Assembly (NCBI GenBank): GCA_001768195.1
Contig: MENI01000015.1
Location: forward strand, 1 to 35,546
From: Bacteroidetes bacterium GWA2_40_15
GTDB lineage: Bacteria; Bacteroidota; Bacteroidia; Bacteroidales; VadinHA17
Direction: 5' to 3'
Length of the DNA stretch: 35,546 nucleotides
Shown: positions 16,947 through 25,080 of the stretch, one piece after another
How the letters are laid out: every line of letters starts with the position of its first letter
Numbering within the stretch: the stretch's first letter is position 1
Position numbers and translations under genes: made by a program
The notes under the pieces: model-generated
Databases searched by the model: none
Seen by the model: only the letters and a program-made list of their open reading frames with translations
What the model was told of the DNA's origin: nothing

Positions 16947-18299
16947 ATGTATAATACAGCAATCAGAGGACCATTAATAAAAGGGGACAAAACCATTCAT
17001 CAGATAACAGAGGAAATTTGTCAGCCTATTGATAGGCGACCCGGTTATTGGTGGTATTTTGTTTTTTTGTTATGCCTTGGGGCTTTAATTTATGGAGGTT
17101 GGGCAGTATATATCACTGTACATGAGGGTATTGGAACATGGGGGTTGAATAATTCCGTAACCTGGGGCTGGTGTATAATAAACTTTGTATGGTGGATAGG
17201 GATAGGCCATGCGGGAACAGCTTTTTCAATTTTTTTATTGGTTTTGGAACAAAAATGGAGAACCTCAATAAACCGGGCTGCCGAATTAATGACTGTGGTG
17301 GCAGTGATCTGTGCCGTTCATTTTCCTATTCTGCATATTGGCAGATTGTGGGATGGATTTTTCATTTTACCTTATCCCAATACCAGGGGTCCTTTATGGC
17401 TAAACTTTAATTCACCTTTATTTTGGGATGTTTTAGCTATTTGTACCTACTTCATGGCCTCCTCACTTTTCTGGTATGTTGGGATGATACCGGATTTGGC
17501 TACAATTCGGGACAGGACAACTTCAAAAATCAAAAGAGCTATATATGGTTTTTTATGTTTTGGCTGGATTGGTTCATCCAGAGATTGGTTTCGATATGAA
17601 AAGCTCAGTTGGATTATTGGAGGTTTAACTGCAGCGCTTGTTGTCTCGGTTCATTCAATTGTTGCCATGGACTTTGCTACATCAGTCTTGCCTGGTTGGC
17701 ATACTACCATTTTCCCCCCATATTTTGTTGTCGGAGCCATCCTCTCAGGTTTTGCAATGGTATTAACTTTAATGATAATAATTAGAAAAGTCTATAAGTT
17801 AAATGATTATATTACTGATTCACATCTTAACGCTATCTGTAAAATCCTTGTTTTTATAAGTTTGATAATGGGGACCGCATATTCTACCGAGTTATTTATG
17901 GCCTGGTACTCAAATAACGAATATGAAATGTTCACTTTTTTCCACAATAGAGTTACCGGAGAATATAATACGGCATTTTGGATAATGTTAATAAGCAATG
18001 CGATCTTGCCACAACTTTTCTGGTTTAAGAAAATTAGGAAAAAATTAGCAATTGTATTCATTATTTCATTATGCATTAACATTGGCATGTGGTTTGAACG
18101 GTATGTTATTGTTATTACTTCCCTGACAAAAGATTATTTCCCTTCCAACTGGGCCGACTACAGGCCTACAACTGTAGAAGTCGGATTATTTACGGGAACA
18201 TTTGGGTTCTTTGTACTGTGTATCTTATTGTTTTTCAAATATCTTCCTATGATCTCACTGTATGAAGTAAAAGGAGTATCGAAATATAAAAGTAATTAA
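16947..18299 (+). CDS. actC: Alternative complex III membrane subunit ActC (NrfD family)
   Basis: A 450-residue NrfD/PsrC-type membrane protein with about ten helices and the ActC-typical stretch HSIVAMDFATSVLPGWHTT followed by FPPYFVVGAILSGFAMV. This is one of two quinol-site subunits of ACIII and lies on the periplasmic face next to ActB. Typical early features such as the short cytoplasmic N-terminus, WWYFVFLLCLGALIYGG and GIGHAGTAFS are present. It starts 37 nt after actB, in one operon. Nothing is truncated. Confidence 0.92.
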   Translation: MYNTAIRGPLIKGDKTIHQITEEICQPIDRRPGYWWYFVFLLCLGALIYGGWAVYITVHEGIGTWGLNNSVTWGWCIINFVWWIGIGHAGTAFSIFLLVLEQKWRTSINRAAELMTVVAVICAVHFPILHIGRLWDGFFILPYPNTRGPLWLNFNSPLFWDVLAICTYFMASSLFWYVGMIPDLATIRDRTTSKIKRAIYGFLCFGWIGSSRDWFRYEKLSWIIGGLTAALVVSVHSIVAMDFATSVLPGWHTTIFPPYFVVGAILSGFAMVLTLMIIIRKVYKLNDYITDSHLNAICKILVFISLIMGTAYSTELFMAWYSNNEYEMFTFFHNRVTGEYNTAFWIMLISNAILPQLFWFKKIRKKLAIVFIISLCINIGMWFERYVIVITSLTKDYFPSNWADYRPTTVEVGLFTGTFGFFVLCILLFFKYLPMISLYEVKGVSKYKSN

Positions 18300-18322
18300 A
18301 TGACTATTAGATAAAATAAGAA

Positions 18323-18835
18323 ATGATTGGAACAATTTTAGGGGTTTACGAAGATGAGGAATTATTGATTTCAGCACTACAAAAACTTCAGGATGAAAAG
18401 ATTGAAATAAGTGAAGTGTTAACTCCTTATCCTGTCCATGAGGTTTTTAAAATTATGAAGAGAAAAACCAGGCTTCCTCTAGCCACTTTTCTGTTTTGTG
18501 TGTTAGGAGTAATTTTAACATATTTGTTTTTATATTGGGCCTCTGTGCTGAGCTATCCTCTTATTTTCGGTGGTAAACCACTTAATTCCATTCCTTCATT
18601 TATTCTAATCTGTTTTGTAATGATGATATTTTTCGGTGTATTTTTATCTGTTATTGCTTTTTTTGTAAGATCAAAATTATATCCCGGCAAAAAAGCTAAA
18701 ATCCATTATCCGAGAATAACCGACAATGCTTTTGTCATAATGATTGATAAAAAACCGGAAATGTCTTCCAATGACATTAAACAACTAAATTCCATCTTAA
18801 AAGATCATGGAGCGGTTGAAGTTCTGGAAAAATAG
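18323..18835 (+). CDS. actD: Alternative complex III subunit ActD (DUF3341)
   Basis: A 170-residue protein with a small ferredoxin-like N-terminal domain (MIGTILGVYEDEEL) and two membrane helices (about 51-75 and 90-115), matching the DUF3341/ActD family in size and layout. The HEVFKIMKRKTRLP linker precedes the first helix. ActD is a structural subunit without redox cofactors. It lies 23 nt after actC and 52 nt before actE. Confidence 0.88.
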   Translation: MIGTILGVYEDEELLISALQKLQDEKIEISEVLTPYPVHEVFKIMKRKTRLPLATFLFCVLGVILTYLFLYWASVLSYPLIFGGKPLNSIPSFILICFVMMIFFGVFLSVIAFFVRSKLYPGKKAKIHYPRITDNAFVIMIDKKPEMSSNDIKQLNSILKDHGAVEVLEK

Positions 18836-18887
18836 AAAAAGATTAGAATGATTTGAAATAGATTTTTCTAATAAAGATTATTTTCTT

Positions 18888-19481
18888 ATGACATTTACAA
18901 TGATGATGAGAAAAAAGTTAATGCAGAATCTGGTTATCTCTTTAATCATAGTTTTGAGCCAAATTCCAATTTCCTGTGATACGAACAGAAATTCAAGAGG
19001 ATATGAATATTTTCCTGACATGGTTTACTCAAGGGCATATGAAACTTATGCTCCCAACCCTGTGTTGCCGAATGGAATGACAGCCCAGCCCCCGGTTAAA
19101 GGGACAATTCCTGTCAACATGGTTCCATATCAATATCCAAAAACTCCTGAAGGTTTGAGATTGGCAGGATTGGAGCTGATTAACCCAGTTGAGCCCAATG
19201 AGGAAAATATTGCCCGTGGCAAATTTGAATATAATGTTTTTTGTGCCAATTGTCATGGAATTGATGGCAGAGGTGATGGAAATCTATACGCAAATGGGAA
19301 ATATCCATCGGAACCGCCTTCTTTAATAACAGAAGATATGTTGAGCAGGCCCGATGGAGAATTTTTCCATATTATAACACTTGGATCAGCCATTATGGGA
19401 CCTTTTGCTTCTCTGATACGAAGTGAAGACAAGTGGAAAGTGATTCTATATATAAAAAAGGATCTTTCAGGAAAAAACTAA
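18888..19481 (+). CDS. actE: Alternative complex III monohaem cytochrome subunit ActE
   Basis: A 197-residue lipoprotein cytochrome. The signal peptide ends in IPISC (Cys30), and the haem motif is C119-x2-C122-H123 (CANCHGIDGRGDG), with a probable Met ligand in GSAIMGPF. The N-terminal region (YEYFPDMVYSRAYETY) and the PPVKGTIP segment are typical of ActE. Several ATG codons lie close together (18888, 18900, 18903, 18906), so the exact start is uncertain. It accepts electrons within ACIII. actF begins 13 nt after its stop. Confidence 0.88.
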   Translation: MTFTMMMRKKLMQNLVISLIIVLSQIPISCDTNRNSRGYEYFPDMVYSRAYETYAPNPVLPNGMTAQPPVKGTIPVNMVPYQYPKTPEGLRLAGLELINPVEPNEENIARGKFEYNVFCANCHGIDGRGDGNLYANGKYPSEPPSLITEDMLSRPDGEFFHIITLGSAIMGPFASLIRSEDKWKVILYIKKDLSGKN

Positions 19482-19494
19482 ATACAGCAAAGTA

Positions 19495-20655
19495 ATGGAG
19501 GAAAATTATTCTGTTTCACTGACATTTAAATCTATAATTCAGGGAAGTATTATTCTGGGAGTAATTACATTTGGTTTGGGACTTTATTTTAACACTGAGA
19601 AAACCTGGGCTAACTTCTTATTAAATAACTATTACTTTATTTCAATTGTAATTGGTGCAACTTTTTTTTTAGCAATACAGTATGTTACGCAATCAGGATG
19701 GTCTGCAATGTTTGCCAGAATTCCTCATGCTATTGGTATGTATATGCCTTTAGCTGCTATTATCCTGTTTCTGATCTTTGGAATGCACTCAGTATATCAT
19801 TGGTCAATTCCCGGTGTAGCCGAGAATAATCCGGGAATAGAACATAAATCTTCATACTTAAACATTCCATTTTTCTTTATCAGGATAGTTTTCTTTTTAG
19901 CATTATGGATTTTCATGATCAGACTATTAAGAAAAACTTCATTAAAGGAGGATCATGCAAGCAATCTGAAATATTTTTACAAAAGCGAATATTATTCTAA
20001 GATATATATATTCATTCTGTCAATTTCTTTCTCACTGCTGACATTTGATTTAATCATGTCCATCGACGTGGATTGGTTTAGTACTATTTTTGCAGTAAAA
20101 AATTTTGTTTCAGCATTTTACCATGGTGTTTCCGTTATTACTCTAATTGTAATATTGCTTTATAGAAAAGGGTGTTTCAAGGATTTAAACGAGGCACATT
20201 TGCGCTATTTTTCCAGATATATTTTTATATTGGGCATCATATGGGCATATTTATGGTTTGTTCAATATTTATTAATCTGGTTTGCAAATATTCAGGAAGA
20301 AACCATATATTACGTCATACGAACTGAAGGAAAATTGAAAATATTCTTCTTTCTGGATATTATTTTGAATTGGGCAATACCCTTTTCAATTTTATTATCT
20401 GCAAGAACAAACACGAACAAATTAGTATTAATAATTGTCTGCATAATCCTGATAATTGGTCAATGGTTAGATCTTTATTTTCAGATAATGCCCGGATCAG
20501 TGGGGGAATTAAATATTGGATACATTGAGATTGGACTTTTTGCCGGTTTTGCCGGGTTGTTTATTTTTATTGTCAACAGGGCCTTAACCAAAATTCCACT
20601 TATTCCAAAAAACCATCCTTTTTTGGGGGAGAGTATTAGTAGCCATTTAGATTAA
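19495..20655 (+). CDS. actF: Alternative complex III membrane subunit ActF
   Basis: A 386-residue membrane protein with about ten helices, annotated in related genomes as quinol:cytochrome c oxidoreductase. Recognisable segments are GWSAMFARIPHAIGMYMPLA, the loop containing YLNIPFFFIRIVFF, DLIMSIDVDWFSTIF, and WAYLWFVQYLLIWFANIQEE. It pairs with ActC as the second NrfD-like membrane subunit. It is the last act gene. No cytochrome oxidase genes follow, and the next gene is on the opposite strand, so the terminal acceptor is encoded elsewhere. Confidence 0.9.
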   Translation: MEENYSVSLTFKSIIQGSIILGVITFGLGLYFNTEKTWANFLLNNYYFISIVIGATFFLAIQYVTQSGWSAMFARIPHAIGMYMPLAAIILFLIFGMHSVYHWSIPGVAENNPGIEHKSSYLNIPFFFIRIVFFLALWIFMIRLLRKTSLKEDHASNLKYFYKSEYYSKIYIFILSISFSLLTFDLIMSIDVDWFSTIFAVKNFVSAFYHGVSVITLIVILLYRKGCFKDLNEAHLRYFSRYIFILGIIWAYLWFVQYLLIWFANIQEETIYYVIRTEGKLKIFFFLDIILNWAIPFSILLSARTNTNKLVLIIVCIILIIGQWLDLYFQIMPGSVGELNIGYIEIGLFAGFAGLFIFIVNRALTKIPLIPKNHPFLGESISSHLD

Positions 20656-20742
20656 GGTTTTGGGTCAACAAAATTGAAACTGAACTGATTCAAAAAAATC
20701 AGTTCTCAGAATCCTTGGAGCTAATATCAAAAATAAAAGGCA

Positions 20743-20764
20743 GGATCCCGCTTTCGCGGGATTC
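20743..20764. terminator. Bidirectional hairpin terminator between actF and the prenyltransferase gene
   Basis: Arms of nine bases (GGATCCCGC and GCGGGATTC, one G-T pair) flank a TTTC loop, with T-rich sequence on both outer sides. It can end both the act operon and the converging minus-strand operon. It precedes the tRNA-His fragment just as a similar hairpin precedes the complete tRNA at 32138. Confidence 0.7.
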
Positions 20765-20778
20765 GTCTTTTCATTTTG

Positions 20779-20808
20779 GGGTGGAAGATTAGGCTCGAAT
20801 CCACGACC
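20779..20808 (-). pseudogene. Degenerate 3' fragment of tRNA-His (candidate distal attachment repeat)
   Basis: These 30 nt match 32138-32167, the acceptor 3' strand and T-arm of the complete tRNA-His, at about 25 of 30 positions, in the same orientation. Shared blocks are GGGTGGAAGAT, TCGAA and CCACGACC. The T stem is broken, and similarity stops exactly where the tRNA variable loop begins. The prenyltransferase stop codon lies 2 nt further on. Confidence 0.6.
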
Positions 20809-20810
20809 AC

Positions 20811-21815
20811 TTAAATGATAATACTGATAACTATCTGTAAAATTAAACCCGCTAAGAATAAGATACTGAACCTTCTGTTATATACAAAAGCATAGCTGGC
20901 AAAATATAATGGCCATGTGGTTTTTATCCCTGGAATGGGTTGAAGCGGTTTTGGTTCAAGAAATACTTTTGCAGTTTGTAAATATTTCGGCAGAGCAAGA
21001 ACAACAATTAAAAATGATAATCCGAGAATACCTTTGTAAATAAAAAAGCCGATCAGGATATATTGTAAAAGCCATATGACTATGGTTGTATGTCTTGATA
21101 CTTTTTCCCCCAGTAATACAGGTAAAGTATATACTCTTTTCTCTATATCCTTATCTGATTTATCAATATGTTTCCCGAATATTACACTTGTGGGGCCAAT
21201 TGCGTATAGAAGGCTTAGATAGATAACATCCCAGTTCCAGAATCCGTTTGAAGTGATATAATAAGCACCACCAATCATCAAAGGGCCCCAGACTATAACT
21301 ACTGTCAGTTCACCTAACCCTATGTATTTTAATGGCCAGGTATAGAACACCAGGAACAAAATGCCTGCTGCCATTAAATATATGGTTGTTGTGTCAGTTT
21401 GTAAAACAAGAAACACTCCGCAGGCAACTGCAAACAGAAGAGTAACCAGGATATACATATAGAAAGTACTGGTTGAAGTATATCCCTTTTCGACTATCTG
21501 CGGGCCATACAAAGTTCTGTAATAGTTTTCATTATCAATACCTTTCCTGTAATCAATCAGGTCGTTTAATAAATTATTTGCAGCATGGGCGAAGACCAGC
21601 CCCATCAGACAGACAATAAAATTTATGGCATTGAAAGCCCCGGTATAATAATAAGCAAGTAATCCTCCGATAGCACACGATATTGCCGTCATTATAAAAA
21701 CAGCTGACCTCGTTGCCACAAGCCACTTTGAAATAATATCGAGGGAAAACCATTCCTCCTTTGAAACCTGAGGGATAGCGGTTAATGTTTTCATCCAGAA
21801 TGTTATTGTTTTCAT
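20811..21815 (-). CDS. UbiA-family prenyltransferase, MenA-like
   Basis: A 334-residue membrane protein with about eight to nine helices. The first Asp-rich motif is NNLLNDLIDYRKGID and the second is FGKHIDKSDKDIEKR, both needed to bind prenyl diphosphate with magnesium. WPLKYIGLGELTVVIVWGPL resembles MenA, which joins the isoprenoid tail to dihydroxynaphthoate in menaquinone synthesis. A lipid or haem prenyltransferase cannot be excluded, and flavobacterial mevalonate clusters also carry a UbiA homologue. It lies 33 nt after lipA in the same direction. Its 3' end almost touches the tRNA fragment. An in-frame ATG at 21794 is an alternative start. Confidence 0.75.
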   Translation of the reverse strand: MKTITFWMKTLTAIPQVSKEEWFSLDIISKWLVATRSAVFIMTAISCAIGGLLAYYYTGAFNAINFIVCLMGLVFAHAANNLLNDLIDYRKGIDNENYYRTLYGPQIVEKGYTSTSTFYMYILVTLLFAVACGVFLVLQTDTTTIYLMAAGILFLVFYTWPLKYIGLGELTVVIVWGPLMIGGAYYITSNGFWNWDVIYLSLLYAIGPTSVIFGKHIDKSDKDIEKRVYTLPVLLGEKVSRHTTIVIWLLQYILIGFFIYKGILGLSFLIVVLALPKYLQTAKVFLEPKPLQPIPGIKTTWPLYFASYAFVYNRRFSILFLAGLILQIVISIII

Positions 21816-21848
21816 AATTTTAAATTTATAGGTTAGTAACAGGAGTAT

Positions 21849-22709
21849 TTAAATATGTATGTGTTTTTCAGCATGATATGAAGATCTGACAAGTGGTCCG
21901 CTCTCTACAAAACGGAATCCTTTTTCAAGACCTGTTTTTTTGTAATGTTCAAATACCTCAGGCTTTACGTATTCCACCAGTCTTGTATGTCTTTCTGATG
22001 GTGGCAGATACTGTCCGATAGTTAATACTTTAACTCCGGCCATTAACAAATCGTCCATTGTTCTGATGACTTCTGTTTCTGATTCACCAAGGCCAACCAT
22101 AAAACCACTCTTTGTAATGAGTCCTGATCCGGAGATATATTTTAATACTTTCAGACTCTTTTCATAAGTGGCCAGACTTCTGATTCCCGGACTTATACGT
22201 TCTACAGTCTCAATATTATGTGAAATAACTTCGGGTTTCTCATTGATTACCAGATCAATGAGATCATGATTGTTATTAAAATCCGGAATCAATGTTTCAA
22301 TAGTAATTCCCGGATTTACCTTTTTAATTGTTTTGATTGTCCTGGCCCAGACAGATGCTCCCTGGTCATTAAGGTCATCTCTTGCGACTGAAGTTATGAC
22401 ACAATGTTTAAGAGCTAAGATCATTATTGCATTGGCAACACGATCGGGTTCTTCATTGTCGACCTGATCGGGCATCATTGATTTCACATAACAAAACCTG
22501 CAATTCCTTGTACATTTATCTCCCAGAATCATAAATGTTGCGGTGCCCGCACTCCAGCATTCTCCCTTATTCGGACAATTTCCGCTGCTGCAGATGGTAT
22601 TTAATTTTTGCTCATCAATGATATTTTTTACCAAAGAGTAGTTTTTCCCATGTGGCAAAGGTACCTTCATCCAGGGTGGCAGATGAGTTTTATCGGTCTT
22701 AATACTCAT
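21849..22709 (-). CDS. lipA: Lipoyl synthase
   Basis: A 286-residue radical SAM enzyme that inserts two sulfur atoms into octanoyl groups on lipoyl domains. Both cluster motifs are intact: auxiliary C-x4-C-x5-C (CSSGNCPNKGEC) and radical SAM C-x3-C-x2-C (CTRNCRFC). The conserved C-terminal RSSYHAEK is present. A good Shine-Dalgarno sequence (AGGAG) precedes the ATG. It is cotranscribed with the prenyltransferase and divergent from a flavin reductase gene. Lipoate is needed by 2-oxoacid dehydrogenases, including the branched-chain enzyme that makes isovaleryl-CoA from leucine, which may explain the placement near the leucine/mevalonate operon (inference). Confidence 0.95.
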   Translation of the reverse strand: MSIKTDKTHLPPWMKVPLPHGKNYSLVKNIIDEQKLNTICSSGNCPNKGECWSAGTATFMILGDKCTRNCRFCYVKSMMPDQVDNEEPDRVANAIMILALKHCVITSVARDDLNDQGASVWARTIKTIKKVNPGITIETLIPDFNNNHDLIDLVINEKPEVISHNIETVERISPGIRSLATYEKSLKVLKYISGSGLITKSGFMVGLGESETEVIRTMDDLLMAGVKVLTIGQYLPPSERHTRLVEYVKPEVFEHYKKTGLEKGFRFVESGPLVRSSYHAEKHIHI

Positions 22710-22818
22710 TTTTTGTCTCTCCTTTGTTAATTAAACAAACAGGTGCTCCTTCTCTTCAATGAACAATTCAATATTAACATTGTTTATTTTTCTCAGAATT
22801 AACAGGAATTAATGTTTC

Positions 22819-23502
22819 ATGGAAAATACATTTTTAAAGTCAGCATCTATTATAAATATTGACCGGAAGAAAATTCGCCGGATCCGTTTCTTAACGAAAA
22901 GTACTTTTGTTTTAACTTTCGATCGTGATGACATCCAGTTTACTGCAGGGCAGCATATTACAATAGGTACCCGGGGATCACTAAACCAAAGGGAATATTC
23001 AGTTTATAGTGGTGAGCAACAAAATTATCTCGAAATTCTTGTGAAGGAAGTTTTAGACGGTAATGTATCAATACAGCTAAGAAACAGTAAGCCCGGAGAT
23101 TTGCTGGAGGTAAACGGACCATTTGGATCATTCAGGCTGGAGATAAAAGATATGTATTCGAGGAAACATCTTTTTATTGCAACAGGTACCGGAATTTCGC
23201 CATTTCATAGTATGGTGACCTCTTATCCGGGAATAGACTATACAATTCTTCATGGTATACGATATATAAATGAGGCATATGATAAACATGATTACAATCC
23301 TAAAAGATATATAACCTGTACATCAAAAGAGAAAAGCTCCGGTTATAATGGGAGGGTTACGGACTATCTGTCAGATTACCAGCCTGAACCGGGTACCATA
23401 TATTATCTGTGTGGAAACAGCAGTATGATCTTTGAGGCTACAGGAATATTAAGAAATAAAGGAGTGACCGGAGATCGTATTTTAAGAGAGGTCTATTTTT
23501 AA
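22819..23502 (+). CDS. FAD/NAD(P)-binding ferredoxin reductase-type oxidoreductase
   Basis: A 227-residue two-domain flavoprotein. An FAD-binding barrel (about 15-105) has the signature REYSVYSG, and a nucleotide-binding domain (about 110-227) begins with LFIATGTGISPFHSM and ends with YYLCGNSSMI and a C-terminal aromatic residue (REVYF). No [2Fe-2S] domain is fused, so it should pass electrons between NAD(P)H and a separate ferredoxin or flavodoxin. It is divergent from lipA (109 nt between starts). Reduced ferredoxin is required by LipA, so a functional link is possible. The direction and the partner are unknown. Confidence 0.8.
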   Translation: MENTFLKSASIINIDRKKIRRIRFLTKSTFVLTFDRDDIQFTAGQHITIGTRGSLNQREYSVYSGEQQNYLEILVKEVLDGNVSIQLRNSKPGDLLEVNGPFGSFRLEIKDMYSRKHLFIATGTGISPFHSMVTSYPGIDYTILHGIRYINEAYDKHDYNPKRYITCTSKEKSSGYNGRVTDYLSDYQPEPGTIYYLCGNSSMIFEATGILRNKGVTGDRILREVYF

Positions 23503-23530
23503 ACGATGCCGGAAGTAGCTGTTTCGGCCC

Positions 23531-23608
23531 GGCGAAGTCTGTGACTTCACCGGAATAAGATGTAGTCTGAGACTACATTATATAAAAAGCGAAGTTACAA
23601 ACTTCGCT
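23531..23608. repeat. Three REP-like palindromes in a row
   Basis: Hairpins at 23531-23551 (GAAGTC-TGT-GACTTC core), 23560-23578 (ATGTAGTC-TGA-GACTACAT, perfect) and 23588-23608 (AGCGAAGTT-ACA-AACTTCGCT, perfect). All have 8-9 bp arms and 3-nt loops. They resemble REP elements mobilised by Y1 (RAYT) transposases, but no such gene is in the window. Confidence 0.75.
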
Positions 23609-23655
23609 TAGCTGGGGCTTTAACTTAAGAGTAGTGCAGGAAAGAATGGTATAAC

Positions 23656-23743
23656 TTTCCCCTCCTTTTCAAGGAGGGGTGGCCGGGATAATTGATTATC
23701 TGATGTTTACAAAATTTATTTCCCGGCCGGGGTGGTTGATTTG
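23656..23743 (+). repeat. Left copy of inverted MITE/BIME-like repeat
   Basis: It begins with the hairpin CCCCTCCTT-TTC-AAGGAGGGG (23659-23679), then GGCCGGGA, an AT-rich middle, TCCCGGCC and GGGGTGGTTGATT. The right copy at 23901-23986 has the same outer blocks in reverse orientation. Confidence 0.75.
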
Positions 23744-23900
23744 ATTATTTCTTTTTACCATTATATCTATTAATAACAAAACCTCCTCAACAGAAAAAGT
23801 CTTAAATCTTTAAGAGCATATCTCAGGAACAGTTACACATCAACTAAGGCAGTCCTGGTGGACGTGTTAAAAATATAATATGGAATCGATCAGATAAACC

Positions 23901-23986
23901 AATCAACCACCCCGGCCGCATATAATCATTGTAACACATTAATTATCTGTGTGCTGCGGCCACCCCTCCTTGAAAAGGAGGGGAAA
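23901..23986 (-). repeat. Right copy of inverted MITE/BIME-like repeat
   Basis: AATCAACCACCCCGGCC at its left end and GGCCACCCCTCCTTGAAAAG at its right end are the reverse complement of the left copy's ends. The middle sequences differ, so only the structured ends are conserved. Confidence 0.75.
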
Positions 23987-24146
23987 CTTATGAGCGAACT
24001 GTATTTCAAAAAAAAAGTCTTTTGCCGTTACTGATCTACCTTGTAAATCCTTCCTCAGACTCCTTAAGTTAACGGCTATGCCCGTCGGGGTTGAATAACT
24101 AATTGTGCCACACGGCACGATTTATATTGAAATCAAATGCATCAGA

Positions 24147-25070
24147 TTAATAAACCAGTATCTGATAACCCCTTTCATTAAAATAGCTTTCTGTTTGTGA
24201 GATATTTTTCGTAAAGCCCAGAAAAAAACCTCCTCCCCCCGATCCGCATAATTTCAGATAAAACATATTATTTTCCAACCCATAATAAAAGGATTGAATA
24301 ATGTTCTCAGGAATCATTTCATTGAATATTTCAAGCTGCATATTTGTGAGTTTGCGGATAGCTGAAAAGAACCTTTCAGCATTACCGGATTCTGATAATG
24401 ATATGATACATTCATTATTCACAGGAATATACTCCTGATGTATTTTTTTAATATACTCAGGATCTGATTTGCATCTCATATTGAACTTTTCTACAAGCTC
24501 GCCGGTTTTTCTGCTAACCTGGCTGTATACCAGAAACAATCCAAATTCCTGAAGTAACATTTCAACCGGAAGTTTAAATGTTATGCCTATCTTATTTCCC
24601 TCAAGAAGCAAAGGAGTCTTAAGATAACTGACCAGCGGGTCGATGCCGGAACTGTAGCCATGATAATATGATTCAAGCAGTGCCAGACAATTTTTTATTT
24701 TCAGAATATCCATTTCGCAGTTACGGATATTTGAGTATTTATCGAAAATAGCTGCTACCAGCGCCCCTGAGCTTCCTATTCCGGATTCTTCAGGAATATC
24801 TGATTTAAAATAAAGTCCTTTTTCAATATCCTTTTCAAATGATTCAAAATCTAAGGGGAAAGTCAGCCTCTGATTTATACATGATTGTCTGGAAAAAGTG
24901 AGGAATTCCTTTAAACGATGGTTTGACCGGTCTGGTTCCCGGGATTCTTTGTCAGTGTCAGCATCCATAAATGCCAGTTCCCCCACAAACCTTTTAAAAG
25001 GTATGGTTAGTGCATATGAATTTAACAGGATTGTGTATTCTCCAAAGAGCAAAATTTTTGACGGATACAT
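24147..25070 (-). CDS. Mevalonate kinase (GHMP kinase family)
   Basis: A 307-residue GHMP-type kinase that phosphorylates mevalonate. Motif 1 is PSKILLFGEYTIL at the N-terminus; the ATP-binding loop is EESGIGSSGALVAA; the active-site region is YYHGYSSGIDPLVSYLKTPL, where Asp is the likely catalytic base; and the C-terminal motif is LCGSGGGGFFLGF. I choose the ATG at 25070, 10 nt after the decarboxylase stop; the frame extends to a GTG at 25142 inside that gene, but motif 1 starts right after the ATG. It is the last gene of the seven-gene operon. Assignment within the GHMP family rests on HG.SSGID and neighbours. Confidence 0.82.
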   Translation of the reverse strand: MYPSKILLFGEYTILLNSYALTIPFKRFVGELAFMDADTDKESREPDRSNHRLKEFLTFSRQSCINQRLTFPLDFESFEKDIEKGLYFKSDIPEESGIGSSGALVAAIFDKYSNIRNCEMDILKIKNCLALLESYYHGYSSGIDPLVSYLKTPLLLEGNKIGITFKLPVEMLLQEFGLFLVYSQVSRKTGELVEKFNMRCKSDPEYIKKIHQEYIPVNNECIISLSESGNAERFFSAIRKLTNMQLEIFNEMIPENIIQSFYYGLENNMFYLKLCGSGGGGFFLGFTKNISQTESYFNERGYQILVY

Positions 25071-25080
25071 TACTGAATGA

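Larger units (their letters stand above)
23503..24146. other. 644-nt repeat-rich gap without genes
   Basis: It contains three successive short hairpins (23531-23608), a pair of inverted long repeats (23656-23743 and 23901-23986) and a small hairpin GTGCC-ACAC-GGCAC (24105-24118). No frame with coding character was found. It lies between the converging 3' ends of the flavin reductase and mevalonate kinase genes, a typical place for non-autonomous repeats. Confidence 0.7.

Noticed and set aside
23503-24146. CRISPR array or small RNA gene in the repeat-rich gap
   Set aside because: The repeats are palindromic and unevenly spaced, with no regular spacer structure and no cas genes nearby.
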